Source of the DNA: Massilia sp. PDC64
GTDB taxonomy: Bacteria; Pseudomonadota; Gammaproteobacteria; Burkholderiales; Burkholderiaceae_D
Direction: 5' to 3'
Assembly (NCBI RefSeq): GCF_900101265.1
Contig: NZ_FMZS01000006.1
Coordinates: 248,001-312,000, forward strand
Length of the DNA stretch: 64,000 bases
The notes under the pieces are model-generated. The model was not told where the DNA came from, did no database searches, and worked only from the letters and a program-made list of their open reading frames with translations. Of the stretch, positions 26,396-33,496 are shown piece after piece. The position numbers were made by a program, and so were the translations under genes. The stretch's first letter is position 1. Every line of letters begins with the position of its first letter.

Positions 26396-27154
26396 ATGAA
26401 AAATGTTTTGAGAATGGCAGGCGCAGGGGTAGTGTTGATGGCGGCGCTCGGGGGCCAGGCCAACGCAGCGGAAGAGCATCCGGCCATCAAGCGCCCGTTC
26501 GACCTGCCGCCGTCGGCCGACCTGAATTACTCCATCAGCGCGCGCCAGCGCGGCTTCAACCTGAGCGGCGATGCGACGCTCACCTGGCGCGCGAACGACA
26601 GCAAGTATTCGATCACCGCCGAGTCGCGCGTGGCCCTGCTGGGCAAGCTGACGGAAAACCGCAGCACGGGCATCGTCGACAACTGGGGCCTCGCGCCCAC
26701 CGAGTACTACGACAAGCGCTTCCGCAAGGACCCGACGACGGCCACCTTCGACCGCGACGGCAAGACCATCACCTTCAGCGACGGCGACAAGACCTATCCG
26801 ATCAAGGGCGGCGAGCAGGACCGCGTATCGATCTCGTGGCAACTGGTGTCCATCGCCCGCGCCGCGAAGGACAAATTCAGGCCGGGGTCGGAGTGGCAGT
26901 TCTTCGTCGTCGGCCCGCACGATGCCGACCCGTGGACCTTCCGCGTCGTCGGCCGCGAAAAGGTACAGGCTGGGGCGTCGCTGGGCGAAGTGGATGCCGT
27001 GCACGTGATGCGCGCGCCGCCGCCGGGTTCGAAGGACCAGACGCTGGACATCTGGCTGGCCCCCGGCCACGAGTGGTACCCGGTCAAGCTGCGCTTCACG
27101 GACAACGACCGCGACTACGTCGAGCAGACGCTCGAGCGGATCGTCAAGAAGTAG
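26396..27154 (+). CDS. DUF3108 periplasmic protein
   Basis: 252 residues with a signal peptide (MKNVLRMAGAGVVLMAALGGQANAA) and a DUF3108 domain (FDLPPSADLNYSISARQRG, LTWRANDSKYSITAESRV, DIWLAPGHEWYPVKLRF). Key pattern positions align with the preceding protein (PPSADL/PPSADI, LAPGHEWYPV/LAPAYGWYPV), so the two arose by duplication or share an ancestor. It is probably a periplasmic beta-sandwich or lipocalin-like protein; function unknown. It is cotranscribed with its paralogue (3-base gap). Its last 11 bases overlap the convergent flavin-binding gene. Confidence 0.8.
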   Translation: MKNVLRMAGAGVVLMAALGGQANAAEEHPAIKRPFDLPPSADLNYSISARQRGFNLSGDATLTWRANDSKYSITAESRVALLGKLTENRSTGIVDNWGLAPTEYYDKRFRKDPTTATFDRDGKTITFSDGDKTYPIKGGEQDRVSISWQLVSIARAAKDKFRPGSEWQFFVVGPHDADPWTFRVVGREKVQAGASLGEVDAVHVMRAPPPGSKDQTLDIWLAPGHEWYPVKLRFTDNDRDYVEQTLERIVKK

Positions 27155-27782
27155 CCCAGTTCTTCACGTAGGCCGGCGCCGCCACGGCGCACTGCGCGTC
27201 CGGTACCGGCGTCCCGCGCGTCTGCGTGAGCGGCAGCACGCCGGCCCACGCGGCGATGTCCATGTCTTCCGCGTCGTCGTCGGGCGGGCCGGTGCGCACC
27301 TTGCATGCGGCTTCAAGCAGCGGGATGCGCAGCACGGTCGTCGCCGCGAACTCCTTGTCGTTGCCGGGACGGATTTCCGCCTGCCGGCCCGGTGCCAGGT
27401 GCTCCATGAAGTCGACCAGGGTCTGGCGCTTGGCGTCTTCCGCGACGACCTCGAAGCGGCCGTACACCATCGCGCTGCGGTAATTCATCGAGTGATTGAA
27501 AGCCGAGCGGGCGAGCACGAGGCCGTCCACGTGCGTGATCGTCACGCAGCAATCCTGCTCCATCAGGCACTGCAGCATGCGGCTGCCGTTCGATCCATGG
27601 ATGTACAGATAGTCGCCGCGGCGCCAGCAGGCGGTGGGGATGCAGTGCGTGCCGCGTGCGTCGCTGAACGCGACGTGGCACACGTAGGCGGCATCGACGA
27701 TCGCGTGCAGCAGGGCGGGGTCGTACGACGCCCGGTTGGCGCCGCGCTTGACTTGCGTGCGGGAGGAAGGAGCAGTGTTCAT
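27144..27782 (-). CDS. pyridoxamine 5'-phosphate oxidase-like flavin-nucleotide-binding protein
   Basis: 212 residues with the split-barrel FMN fold (about 18-160). Recognisable parts are ILHAIVDAAYVCHVAFSDAR-like strands, GTHCIPTACWRRGDYLYIHGS, CCVTITHVDGLVLARSAFNH, MNYRSAMVYGRFEVV and a C-terminal region with acidic stretch PPDDDAEDMD. The SAFNHSMNYRSA motif is typical of the Pfam Pyridox_ox_2 group. It probably binds FMN or heme in the cytoplasm; the reaction is unknown. It is divergent from a MocR-type regulator across 90 bases, the usual arrangement in which the regulator controls this gene. Ends in an 11-base convergent overlap. Confidence 0.82.
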   Translation of the reverse strand: MNTAPSSRTQVKRGANRASYDPALLHAIVDAAYVCHVAFSDARGTHCIPTACWRRGDYLYIHGSNGSRMLQCLMEQDCCVTITHVDGLVLARSAFNHSMNYRSAMVYGRFEVVAEDAKRQTLVDFMEHLAPGRQAEIRPGNDKEFAATTVLRIPLLEAACKVRTGPPDDDAEDMDIAAWAGVLPLTQTRGTPVPDAQCAVAAPAYVKNWATS

Positions 27783-27812
27783 TGGCCTCGATCATGTGGT
27801 TGGAAGCCGCAC

Positions 27813-27831
27813 TATAATGGCCTGGATGGCC
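27813..27831. promoter_or_regulatory. -10 box and direct repeat in the MocR divergent region
   Basis: TATAAT lies at 27813-27818, and ATGGCC is repeated at 27817-27822 and 27826-27831 (9-base period) upstream of the MocR gene. Direct repeats are usual MocR binding sites. No good -35 is visible. Confidence 0.35.
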
Positions 27832-27872
27832 CCAGCAAAAGATCCAGGGTCCATCGATTTCATGGAGCCACG

Positions 27873-29318
27873 ATGGACTACGCCCTGCTGCTGGACACCT
27901 TCGGCCGCGACCACGCGCGCCACGCCTGGCCACGCCAGCGCCTGCTGCACGAATGCCTGCGCGCCGCGATCCGCGACGGCACCCTGGCGGCCGGCACGCG
28001 CCTGCTCGCGACACGCGCGCTGGCGCAGGAACTGGGCATTGCCCGCAACACGGTGCTGTATGCGTACGAGCAGCTGGCGTGCGAAGGCTTCGTCATCCCG
28101 GACCGGCGCGGCACCGTGGTCGCCGGCATCGCCCCCGCGCCGCGCCGGCCCAGCGCCGACGTGCCGCAGGCGGGCCTCGCGCGCCGCGCGCAGGACCTGC
28201 GGACCGTGAACGGCACCGCCAGCGTCGCGCTGCCGTTCACGCCTGGCGTGCCCGACCTGCGCGCGTTCCCGCTGACACAATGGCGGCGCCTGCTGGACCG
28301 CGCCTGGCGCGGCCTGACCGCGGACCAGCTGAACTACGGCGACCCGGCCGGCGAACCGGCGCTGCGCACGGCAATCGCGGACTACCTGCGCGCGTCGCGC
28401 GGCGTCGTGTGCGAGCCGGCCCAGGTCTTCATCACGGACGGCACGCAGGCAAGCCTCGACCTGTGCGCCCACGCCTGCGCGGACGCGGGCGATATCGCCT
28501 GGATCGAGAACCCCGGCTACGGCGGCGCGCTGGCCGCGTTCCGGGGCGCGGGTCTCGTCGTGGAAGGCATCGCGGTCGACGGCGAGGGCATGGCGCCGTC
28601 CGCGCAGGACTGGACGGCGCGCCGTCCGAAGCTGATCTACACGACGCCGTCGCACCAGTACCCCATCGGCGTGGTGACGTCGGCCGCGCGGCGCCTGGCG
28701 CTGATCGATGGCGCGCGTGCGGCCGGCGCGCTGATTGTCGAGGATGACTACGACAGCGAGTTCCGCCACGAAGGTCCGCCGCTGGCTGCCATGCAGGGCC
28801 TGGTGGCCGATGCGCCCGTGCTGTACTGCGGCACGTTCAGCAAGACGATGTTCCCGGCGCTGCGCATCGGTTTCGTCGTCGTGCCGGCCGGGCTGGCGCC
28901 GCAACTGGCGGCGATGCGCGCGCAGTCGGCGGCGGCGGGGCGGACGGCGGAGCAGCTGGCGCTGGCGGAATTTCTGCGCAGCGGCGAATTCGCGCTGCAT
29001 TTGCGGCGGATGCGGCGGCTGTACCGGCAGCGGCGGGATGCGCTCGTGGAGGCGCTCGAGCGGCACCTGGGCAGTCACGCTGTCATCGAAGGCGCCTCGG
29101 CCGGGATGCACCTGGCGCTACGCCTGCCGGACGATGGCGTTGCGGACGTGGAGATCGTGCGCCGCGCGCGGGCGCAGGGCATCGTCGTGAATGCGTTGTC
29201 GGCGCATGCGGTGCCCGGCGGGGCGCCGGCCAATGGGCTGATGCTCGGCTATGCGCAGGTGCCGGTGGAGCGGATGGAACCGCTCGTCGAACGGCTGGCG
29301 CGCACGATCGTTGTCTGA
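27873..29318 (+). CDS. MocR/PdxR-family regulator with aminotransferase domain
   Basis: 481 residues. The N-terminal GntR winged helix (about 18-80) reads LHECLRAAIRDGTLAAGTRL, then ARNTVLYAYEQLACEGFVIP. A linker leads to a fold-type I aminotransferase domain (about 115-481) with the PLP lysine K324 in GTFSKTMFPALRIG and VEDDYDSEF. Such proteins bind PLP and a substrate but act as transcription factors. GGAG precedes the ATG at good spacing. It is divergent from the pyridoxamine-oxidase-like gene, so the regulon may concern vitamin B6 or an amine, which is an inference from position. Confidence 0.9.
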   Translation: MDYALLLDTFGRDHARHAWPRQRLLHECLRAAIRDGTLAAGTRLLATRALAQELGIARNTVLYAYEQLACEGFVIPDRRGTVVAGIAPAPRRPSADVPQAGLARRAQDLRTVNGTASVALPFTPGVPDLRAFPLTQWRRLLDRAWRGLTADQLNYGDPAGEPALRTAIADYLRASRGVVCEPAQVFITDGTQASLDLCAHACADAGDIAWIENPGYGGALAAFRGAGLVVEGIAVDGEGMAPSAQDWTARRPKLIYTTPSHQYPIGVVTSAARRLALIDGARAAGALIVEDDYDSEFRHEGPPLAAMQGLVADAPVLYCGTFSKTMFPALRIGFVVVPAGLAPQLAAMRAQSAAAGRTAEQLALAEFLRSGEFALHLRRMRRLYRQRRDALVEALERHLGSHAVIEGASAGMHLALRLPDDGVADVEIVRRARAQGIVVNALSAHAVPGGAPANGLMLGYAQVPVERMEPLVERLARTIVV

Positions 29319-29386
29319 AAGTACCGAAAATCCACGTTCGCACGGTTGTGCTATCGTCGACCTGGACCGATAGCGAAGAGGACAGG

Positions 29387-30148
29387 ATGAACCGTTTCAA
29401 GGATAAAACCGTACTCGTCACAGGCGCGGCGTCCGGCATCGGCCTGGCCGCGGCCCGTCGTTTTCTCGATGAAGGCGCCTGCGTCGTCATGCTCGATATC
29501 GACGAAGCGGGCCTCAACAAGGCCGCGGCGGACCTGCCGCGGGACCGCGTGCTCGTGCAGGTCGGCGACACCGCCAGCAAAGAGACCGCGACCGCCGCGG
29601 TCAAGGCGGCCGTCGACCGCTTCGGTGGGCTTCACGTCCTCGTCAACAACGCCGGCGTGGCGACCGAAGGCGACATCATGCAGACGAGTGAAGACGATTT
29701 CGCCCACGTCATGGCCGTGAATGTGACCGGTTACTTCCACATGGCCAAGGCGGCGATGCCCGAACTCGTGAAAACACGCGGGTCGATCGTGATGACCTCG
29801 TCCGTGTCGGGGCTCGGGGGCGACTGGAATACGTTCGCCTACAACACGTCGAAGGGCGCCGTCAGCAACATGGTGCGCGCGATGGCGCTGGATGCGGGCA
29901 AGGACGGCGTGCGGGTAAACGCGGTCAACCCCAGCTTCACGAAGACCGGCATGACCGAGGACATGTTGAAGGATCCCGAACTGGTGGCCAAGTTCAAGGA
30001 ACGCATGCCGCTCGGCGCGCCGGAGGATCCGGAAGGCGTCGCCGCCGTGATGGCATTCCTCGCGAGCGACGATGCGCGCCTGGTCACGGGCGTCAACTTG
30101 CCGGTGGATGCGGGCGTCACCGCTTCCAATGGACAGCCGCCGATGTAA
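29387..30148 (+). CDS. SDR-family oxidoreductase (classical)
   Basis: 253 residues. Classical SDR motifs: TGAASGIG (about 12-19), VVMLDIDEAG with an acidic residue after strand 2 (NAD preference), VLVNNAGV, and a catalytic Ser-Tyr-Lys set in MTSSVSGLG and FAYNTSKGA. The C-terminal GVNLPVDAGVTASNGQ is typical of alcohol, butanediol and glucose dehydrogenase relatives. Substrate unknown. The ATG at 29387 has AGAGGA upstream; the frame is open a little further without a better start. It stands alone after the MocR gene. Confidence 0.88.
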   Translation: MNRFKDKTVLVTGAASGIGLAAARRFLDEGACVVMLDIDEAGLNKAAADLPRDRVLVQVGDTASKETATAAVKAAVDRFGGLHVLVNNAGVATEGDIMQTSEDDFAHVMAVNVTGYFHMAKAAMPELVKTRGSIVMTSSVSGLGGDWNTFAYNTSKGAVSNMVRAMALDAGKDGVRVNAVNPSFTKTGMTEDMLKDPELVAKFKERMPLGAPEDPEGVAAVMAFLASDDARLVTGVNLPVDAGVTASNGQPPM

Positions 30149-30188
30149 ATCATCGACGCAGAAAAGGGGTGGGTCTGGTGGCTGATGC

Positions 30189-30590
30189 TCAACGCTTGAG
30201 ATCCGCGGGCCAAGGCTTGCTGTCCTCGAGCGGTGGGGGCGCGAACAATTCGACTTCCCAAGCGTCGAACGGCGGATCGACCACGTACGTTGGATCACAA
30301 TAGCTGCGGATGTATTGCGCAGCCCGATACTCAGCGTATTTCGCGTTCGTTGGCGTGCCATCGTCGGAAAACTCGATGACGTTCGCAAAGATGGCGTAGG
30401 TCTGTTCCATCAAGCTGGGCGACGCCACCAATTCCGGGCGGTAGTCGATCCCTTCCAGTAAAGGTAGGCCGACAGTTCCATTCGCCATCCAGAAGCTGAA
30501 CGTCCGCAGCGCCCCGGAAAACTCCGAGCTCAATTTATGCGGATGGCCTGCCGAACCATCCGCTGACTTCGTTTTGAAGAGTGATCTCAT
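30189..30590 (-). CDS. hypothetical protein
   Basis: 133 residues from the ATG at 30590 (MRSLFKTKSADGSAG), which has GGGA upstream; a GTG five codons earlier is possible. I do not recognise a function. It is soluble and rich in aromatic residues (FSFWMANGTVGLPLLEGIDY, YAIFANVIEF, AAQYIRSYCDPTYVVD) with a proline-rich end (FAPPPLEDSKPWPADL). No signal peptide or membrane segment is present. Such small single-domain proteins often occur as immunity or accessory proteins, but no partner is visible. Codon use and the flanking 30540-30720 region are a little AT-richer than average. Confidence 0.55.
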   Translation of the reverse strand: MRSLFKTKSADGSAGHPHKLSSEFSGALRTFSFWMANGTVGLPLLEGIDYRPELVASPSLMEQTYAIFANVIEFSDDGTPTNAKYAEYRAAQYIRSYCDPTYVVDPPFDAWEVELFAPPPLEDSKPWPADLKR

Positions 30591-30713
30591 CCTATATTCC
30601 CGCACCGCTCACGACGATGCCAAGCAGCGCGCAGCACAATCGTCGCATCTGGTCATTCCATGTAGTTTCTCCTCACGAATTATTGACCATGTGATAAGAA
30701 AGCTACAAGTCGC

Positions 30714-31157
30714 CTACTCTTGCGGCCCCGGATCGTCCGGATTGTCATTTTCCCAATGCAGGACGATTTCCTTGGGCGCATTGCCCACCTTGACGGTCCG
30801 TTTGAACGTCTTGCCCTCCGCCGCGGCACTGACGCGATACGTCCCCGGCGGCAGCTTGGCAAAGAACATGGGGCCCGCATTCGCCGCCGTCACCAGGCTC
30901 GCGCCCTTGGCATCCATGATGTCGAGCTGGACGTCGGAGCGGTAGGCGCCGCTCTGCTTGGTGGCAAAGGTCAGCAACAGGTTGTAGTCGGCGCGCTGGG
31001 CCTTCATCGCGGCCTGCTCTTCCTCGCCGACGCCGCCGTTGACGTAGGTGATGCCGTTCTGCTGCTTCGGGGTAAGGTCTGCCGCCAGGACGGCGGCCGG
31101 GGTCAGGCAGGCGGCCAGAAGGGTGGACAAAAGCGCAGCCGCAAGTGTACGTTGCAT
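30714..31157 (-). CDS. exported protein with carboxypeptidase-regulatory-like domain
   Basis: 147 residues from the ATG at 31157, which has the strong ribosome site AAGGAGG. The signal sequence (MQRTLAAALLSTLLAACLTP) contains LAAC, a possible lipoprotein box, and also VLAAD (about 23-27), a possible signal peptidase I site, so lipoprotein versus soluble periplasmic is open. The mature part ends in a small beta-sandwich (SDVQLDIMDAKGASLVTA, KLPPGTYRVSAAAEG) of the kind in carboxypeptidase regulatory-like domains. Such domains often form stalks in envelope proteins. The role is unknown. The gene is divergent from the SMC-like operon across 250 bases. Confidence 0.65.
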   Translation of the reverse strand: MQRTLAAALLSTLLAACLTPAAVLAADLTPKQQNGITYVNGGVGEEEQAAMKAQRADYNLLLTFATKQSGAYRSDVQLDIMDAKGASLVTAANAGPMFFAKLPPGTYRVSAAAEGKTFKRTVKVGNAPKEIVLHWENDNPDDPGPQE

Positions 31158-31407
31158 GGCATTCCTCCTTTGTGAAGACGGTGTAAATATTGCAATGTTC
31201 ATTATCGCGCTGTCGGGCCCAGAGAGGCGCGCGCCTGGTGTTGCAATGTTGGCAAGTCAAGCGCCGCTTCGATTCCGTTGCATATTCGCCAGTTGTGAAC
31301 CGCAGGGGGCCGTTCCGTATTAGTTGCCAAGCCTTAACTGTTATACTGACGCCCCCGCGCCCGTGGCCCAGAAGGCCGCGCGCGACAGCAGACTGGTAAG
31401 CCTTACG

Positions 31408-32793
31408 ATGATCGACAACCTGGCAGCAACCGCCGCCGACTCCCAAATCCCAGCGCTCGACGAACTCGACCCGCTGCAGACCCACTTCCAGGAAGGTGTG
31501 GCGCCGGACGAGATCGAGCAGGTATATCACCTCAAGCGTGCGCAGCCCATGCTGCAGGCGTTCACCGCGCTGTTCCACGGCTCGCAGGACGGCGTCATCG
31601 TGCGCCTGCTCGTGCTGCGCGAACTCGCGTCCGATGCGATGGATTCCGCGTTCTCGCGCGCCGACATCAACACGAAGTTCGCCTACCTGATTCCGGAAAG
31701 CCTGGAAACGGTGCTGGGCCGCCTGCGTACGCACGGCCTGCTCGCGTGGGACAACCCGGCGGCCGTCTACCGCATCACGCCGCTCGCGCGCAACGTGCTG
31801 GCCGCGCTCGACACCCTGCTCGCCCTCGGCAAGCCGGAAGAGGACGAGGCCGAGATGGGCTTCCTGCTGTCGCAGGTGGCCGGTGCGCAGGCCGTCGGCG
31901 GCGTCACCGTCGACCAGCTGAAGCATTTGCTGGGCCGCCTCGTCGAGCTGCACGAGGAATTCCGCGACGCGATCGCGTCCGGTTCCGAATTCCGCCTGCG
32001 CGCGTCGCAGGCGAAGTGGCACATGGCGTGCGACTGGGTCGAGAAGGGCTCCGTGATCCTGCGCGCCATCACGTCCGACGAGCGCGCCGACTCCGCCACG
32101 CACCGCGCCGCGCAGGCGATCGGCCGCGCCCAGTCGCAGCTGTTGAACATGCAGGGCATGTTCTCGCGCGCGCTGAACCAGATCGAGCGCCAGCGCGTGC
32201 ACCTGGGCCAGTCCGGCCTGTCGACGACGGACATCAAGCGCTGGCTGCTGGCGCACGACGACCTCGCGAGCCTGGCCGAAGGCGCGATCGACCGCCCGGT
32301 CGTCCCGCTGTTCACGACGCCGGCCGAGATGATCGACGTGGCCGAGACGGAACTCATGATGGAACGCGTCGCGCCCATGGCGCCGGGCGGCCTGCCGAAC
32401 GGCGAGGACGCGCCGCTGACCATCAACGACAACCCGGCGATGCAGGCGGAGCTGGACGACTGGATCCGCCGCCTCGCCGATTTCGCCAACCTGGACAACT
32501 TCCCCGTCATGGCGGAGGGCGCACCGAAGAGCGTGCCGATCCAGGAATCGCTGCTGCCGGCCAGCTTTGCCGTCGCATCGTACCGCGCCTCGCTGCTGCC
32601 GCTGCTGGGCGATCCGGCCGAAGCCAACCTGCAGGGCCCGACCGCCGAACTGGCGCGCCTGCCCGTGCGCTTCGATTCCGCCGACGAACTGGTGCCGCTG
32701 GACGACCCGCATATCGCGGCCATCTCGCGCGCGACCCTCTCACTGAATCTCGATCTACCGAGCACCCCGGAAAGCAAGACGCAAGATGAATGA
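31408..32793 (+). CDS. kleisin-like subunit of an SMC-type complex (MukF/MksF/JetA-like)
   Basis: 461 residues. The N-terminal 130 residues look like a winged-helix domain (IVRLLVLRELASDAMD, SLETVLGRLRTHGLLAW, VYRITPLARNVL). A long, mostly helical middle follows (about 140-300), and the acidic C-terminus has more helices. Position and size match the kleisin subunit that closes SMC rings in MukBEF, MksBEF and Wadjet JetABCD. The assignment rests mainly on the operon (kleisin, MukE-like, SMC), since the sequence is too diverged to call by eye. The ATG at 31408 lacks a strong ribosome site. Its last 8 bases overlap the next gene, so translation is coupled. Confidence 0.68.
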   Translation: MIDNLAATAADSQIPALDELDPLQTHFQEGVAPDEIEQVYHLKRAQPMLQAFTALFHGSQDGVIVRLLVLRELASDAMDSAFSRADINTKFAYLIPESLETVLGRLRTHGLLAWDNPAAVYRITPLARNVLAALDTLLALGKPEEDEAEMGFLLSQVAGAQAVGGVTVDQLKHLLGRLVELHEEFRDAIASGSEFRLRASQAKWHMACDWVEKGSVILRAITSDERADSATHRAAQAIGRAQSQLLNMQGMFSRALNQIERQRVHLGQSGLSTTDIKRWLLAHDDLASLAEGAIDRPVVPLFTTPAEMIDVAETELMMERVAPMAPGGLPNGEDAPLTINDNPAMQAELDDWIRRLADFANLDNFPVMAEGAPKSVPIQESLLPASFAVASYRASLLPLLGDPAEANLQGPTAELARLPVRFDSADELVPLDDPHIAAISRATLSLNLDLPSTPESKTQDE

Positions 32794-33487
32794 CGACGCC
32801 CAAATCCTGATCGCGCGACTGCTCACGCACCAGACCCTGCGCCGCGACGACAAGATGGTCAAGCGCGCGCTGTCCGACGACCAGTTCCGCGCCGAGGTCG
32901 ACAAGCGCCTGCTCGAATGCGGCCTGAAACTCCTCGACAACGTGTACGCGGACCACGTCACGCTGGCCCTGCACCGCAACGTGGAACCGAAGATCTTCGG
33001 CGCCAAGGACATCTGGCAGAACAACAACTTCGGCCTCACGCGCGACGGCGTGGCGCTGCTCGTCGTGCTGTGGGCGCAGATCATCCTGCCCAAGCGCCAG
33101 CGCCAGGAGACGCACCAGGCCATCGACGTCGACCAGTCCGACATGTTCGACAAGGACAACCCGATCCCGCGCGCGGAAGACACGTCGATCGGCATCTCGT
33201 ACACCGCGCTGCTCGCGGACTTCGGCGAGAAGCTGGGCAAGAAGACGCGCATGGACATGAACCTGGGCCTGTTGTCGAAGCTCGGCTTCATCGAGCGCCG
33301 CGGCGACGTGATCCTGGAAGGTCCGCTGCTGGACCTCCTGATGGATACCGACGTGCTGAAGGAACGCATCATCAACGGCGCGCTGGCCGACGTGTTCAAG
33401 CGCGCACCGCTGGCGGCCGCGCCGCGCCGCCATGTCAGCGAAGCGGCCAACGACGAGCCGGTCGACACCGAAACGCCACAAGCTTAA
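32786..33487 (+). CDS. MukE/JetB-like subunit of the SMC-type complex
   Basis: 233 residues, soluble, predicted as tandem winged helices (LIARLLTHQTLRRDDKMVKR, GLTRDGVALLVVLWAQIILP, LGLLSKLGFIERRGDVILEG). This fits MukE and DUF4194 (JetB), which bind the kleisin and DNA. The sequence between about 105 and 145 is variable and acidic. It overlaps the upstream gene by 8 bases (ATGAATGA) and ends 9 bases before the SMC gene, so the three are made in fixed proportion. The call rests on size, fold and position. Confidence 0.66.
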   Translation: MNDDAQILIARLLTHQTLRRDDKMVKRALSDDQFRAEVDKRLLECGLKLLDNVYADHVTLALHRNVEPKIFGAKDIWQNNNFGLTRDGVALLVVLWAQIILPKRQRQETHQAIDVDQSDMFDKDNPIPRAEDTSIGISYTALLADFGEKLGKKTRMDMNLGLLSKLGFIERRGDVILEGPLLDLLMDTDVLKERIINGALADVFKRAPLAAAPRRHVSEAANDEPVDTETPQA

Positions 33488-33496
33488 GAGACACGC

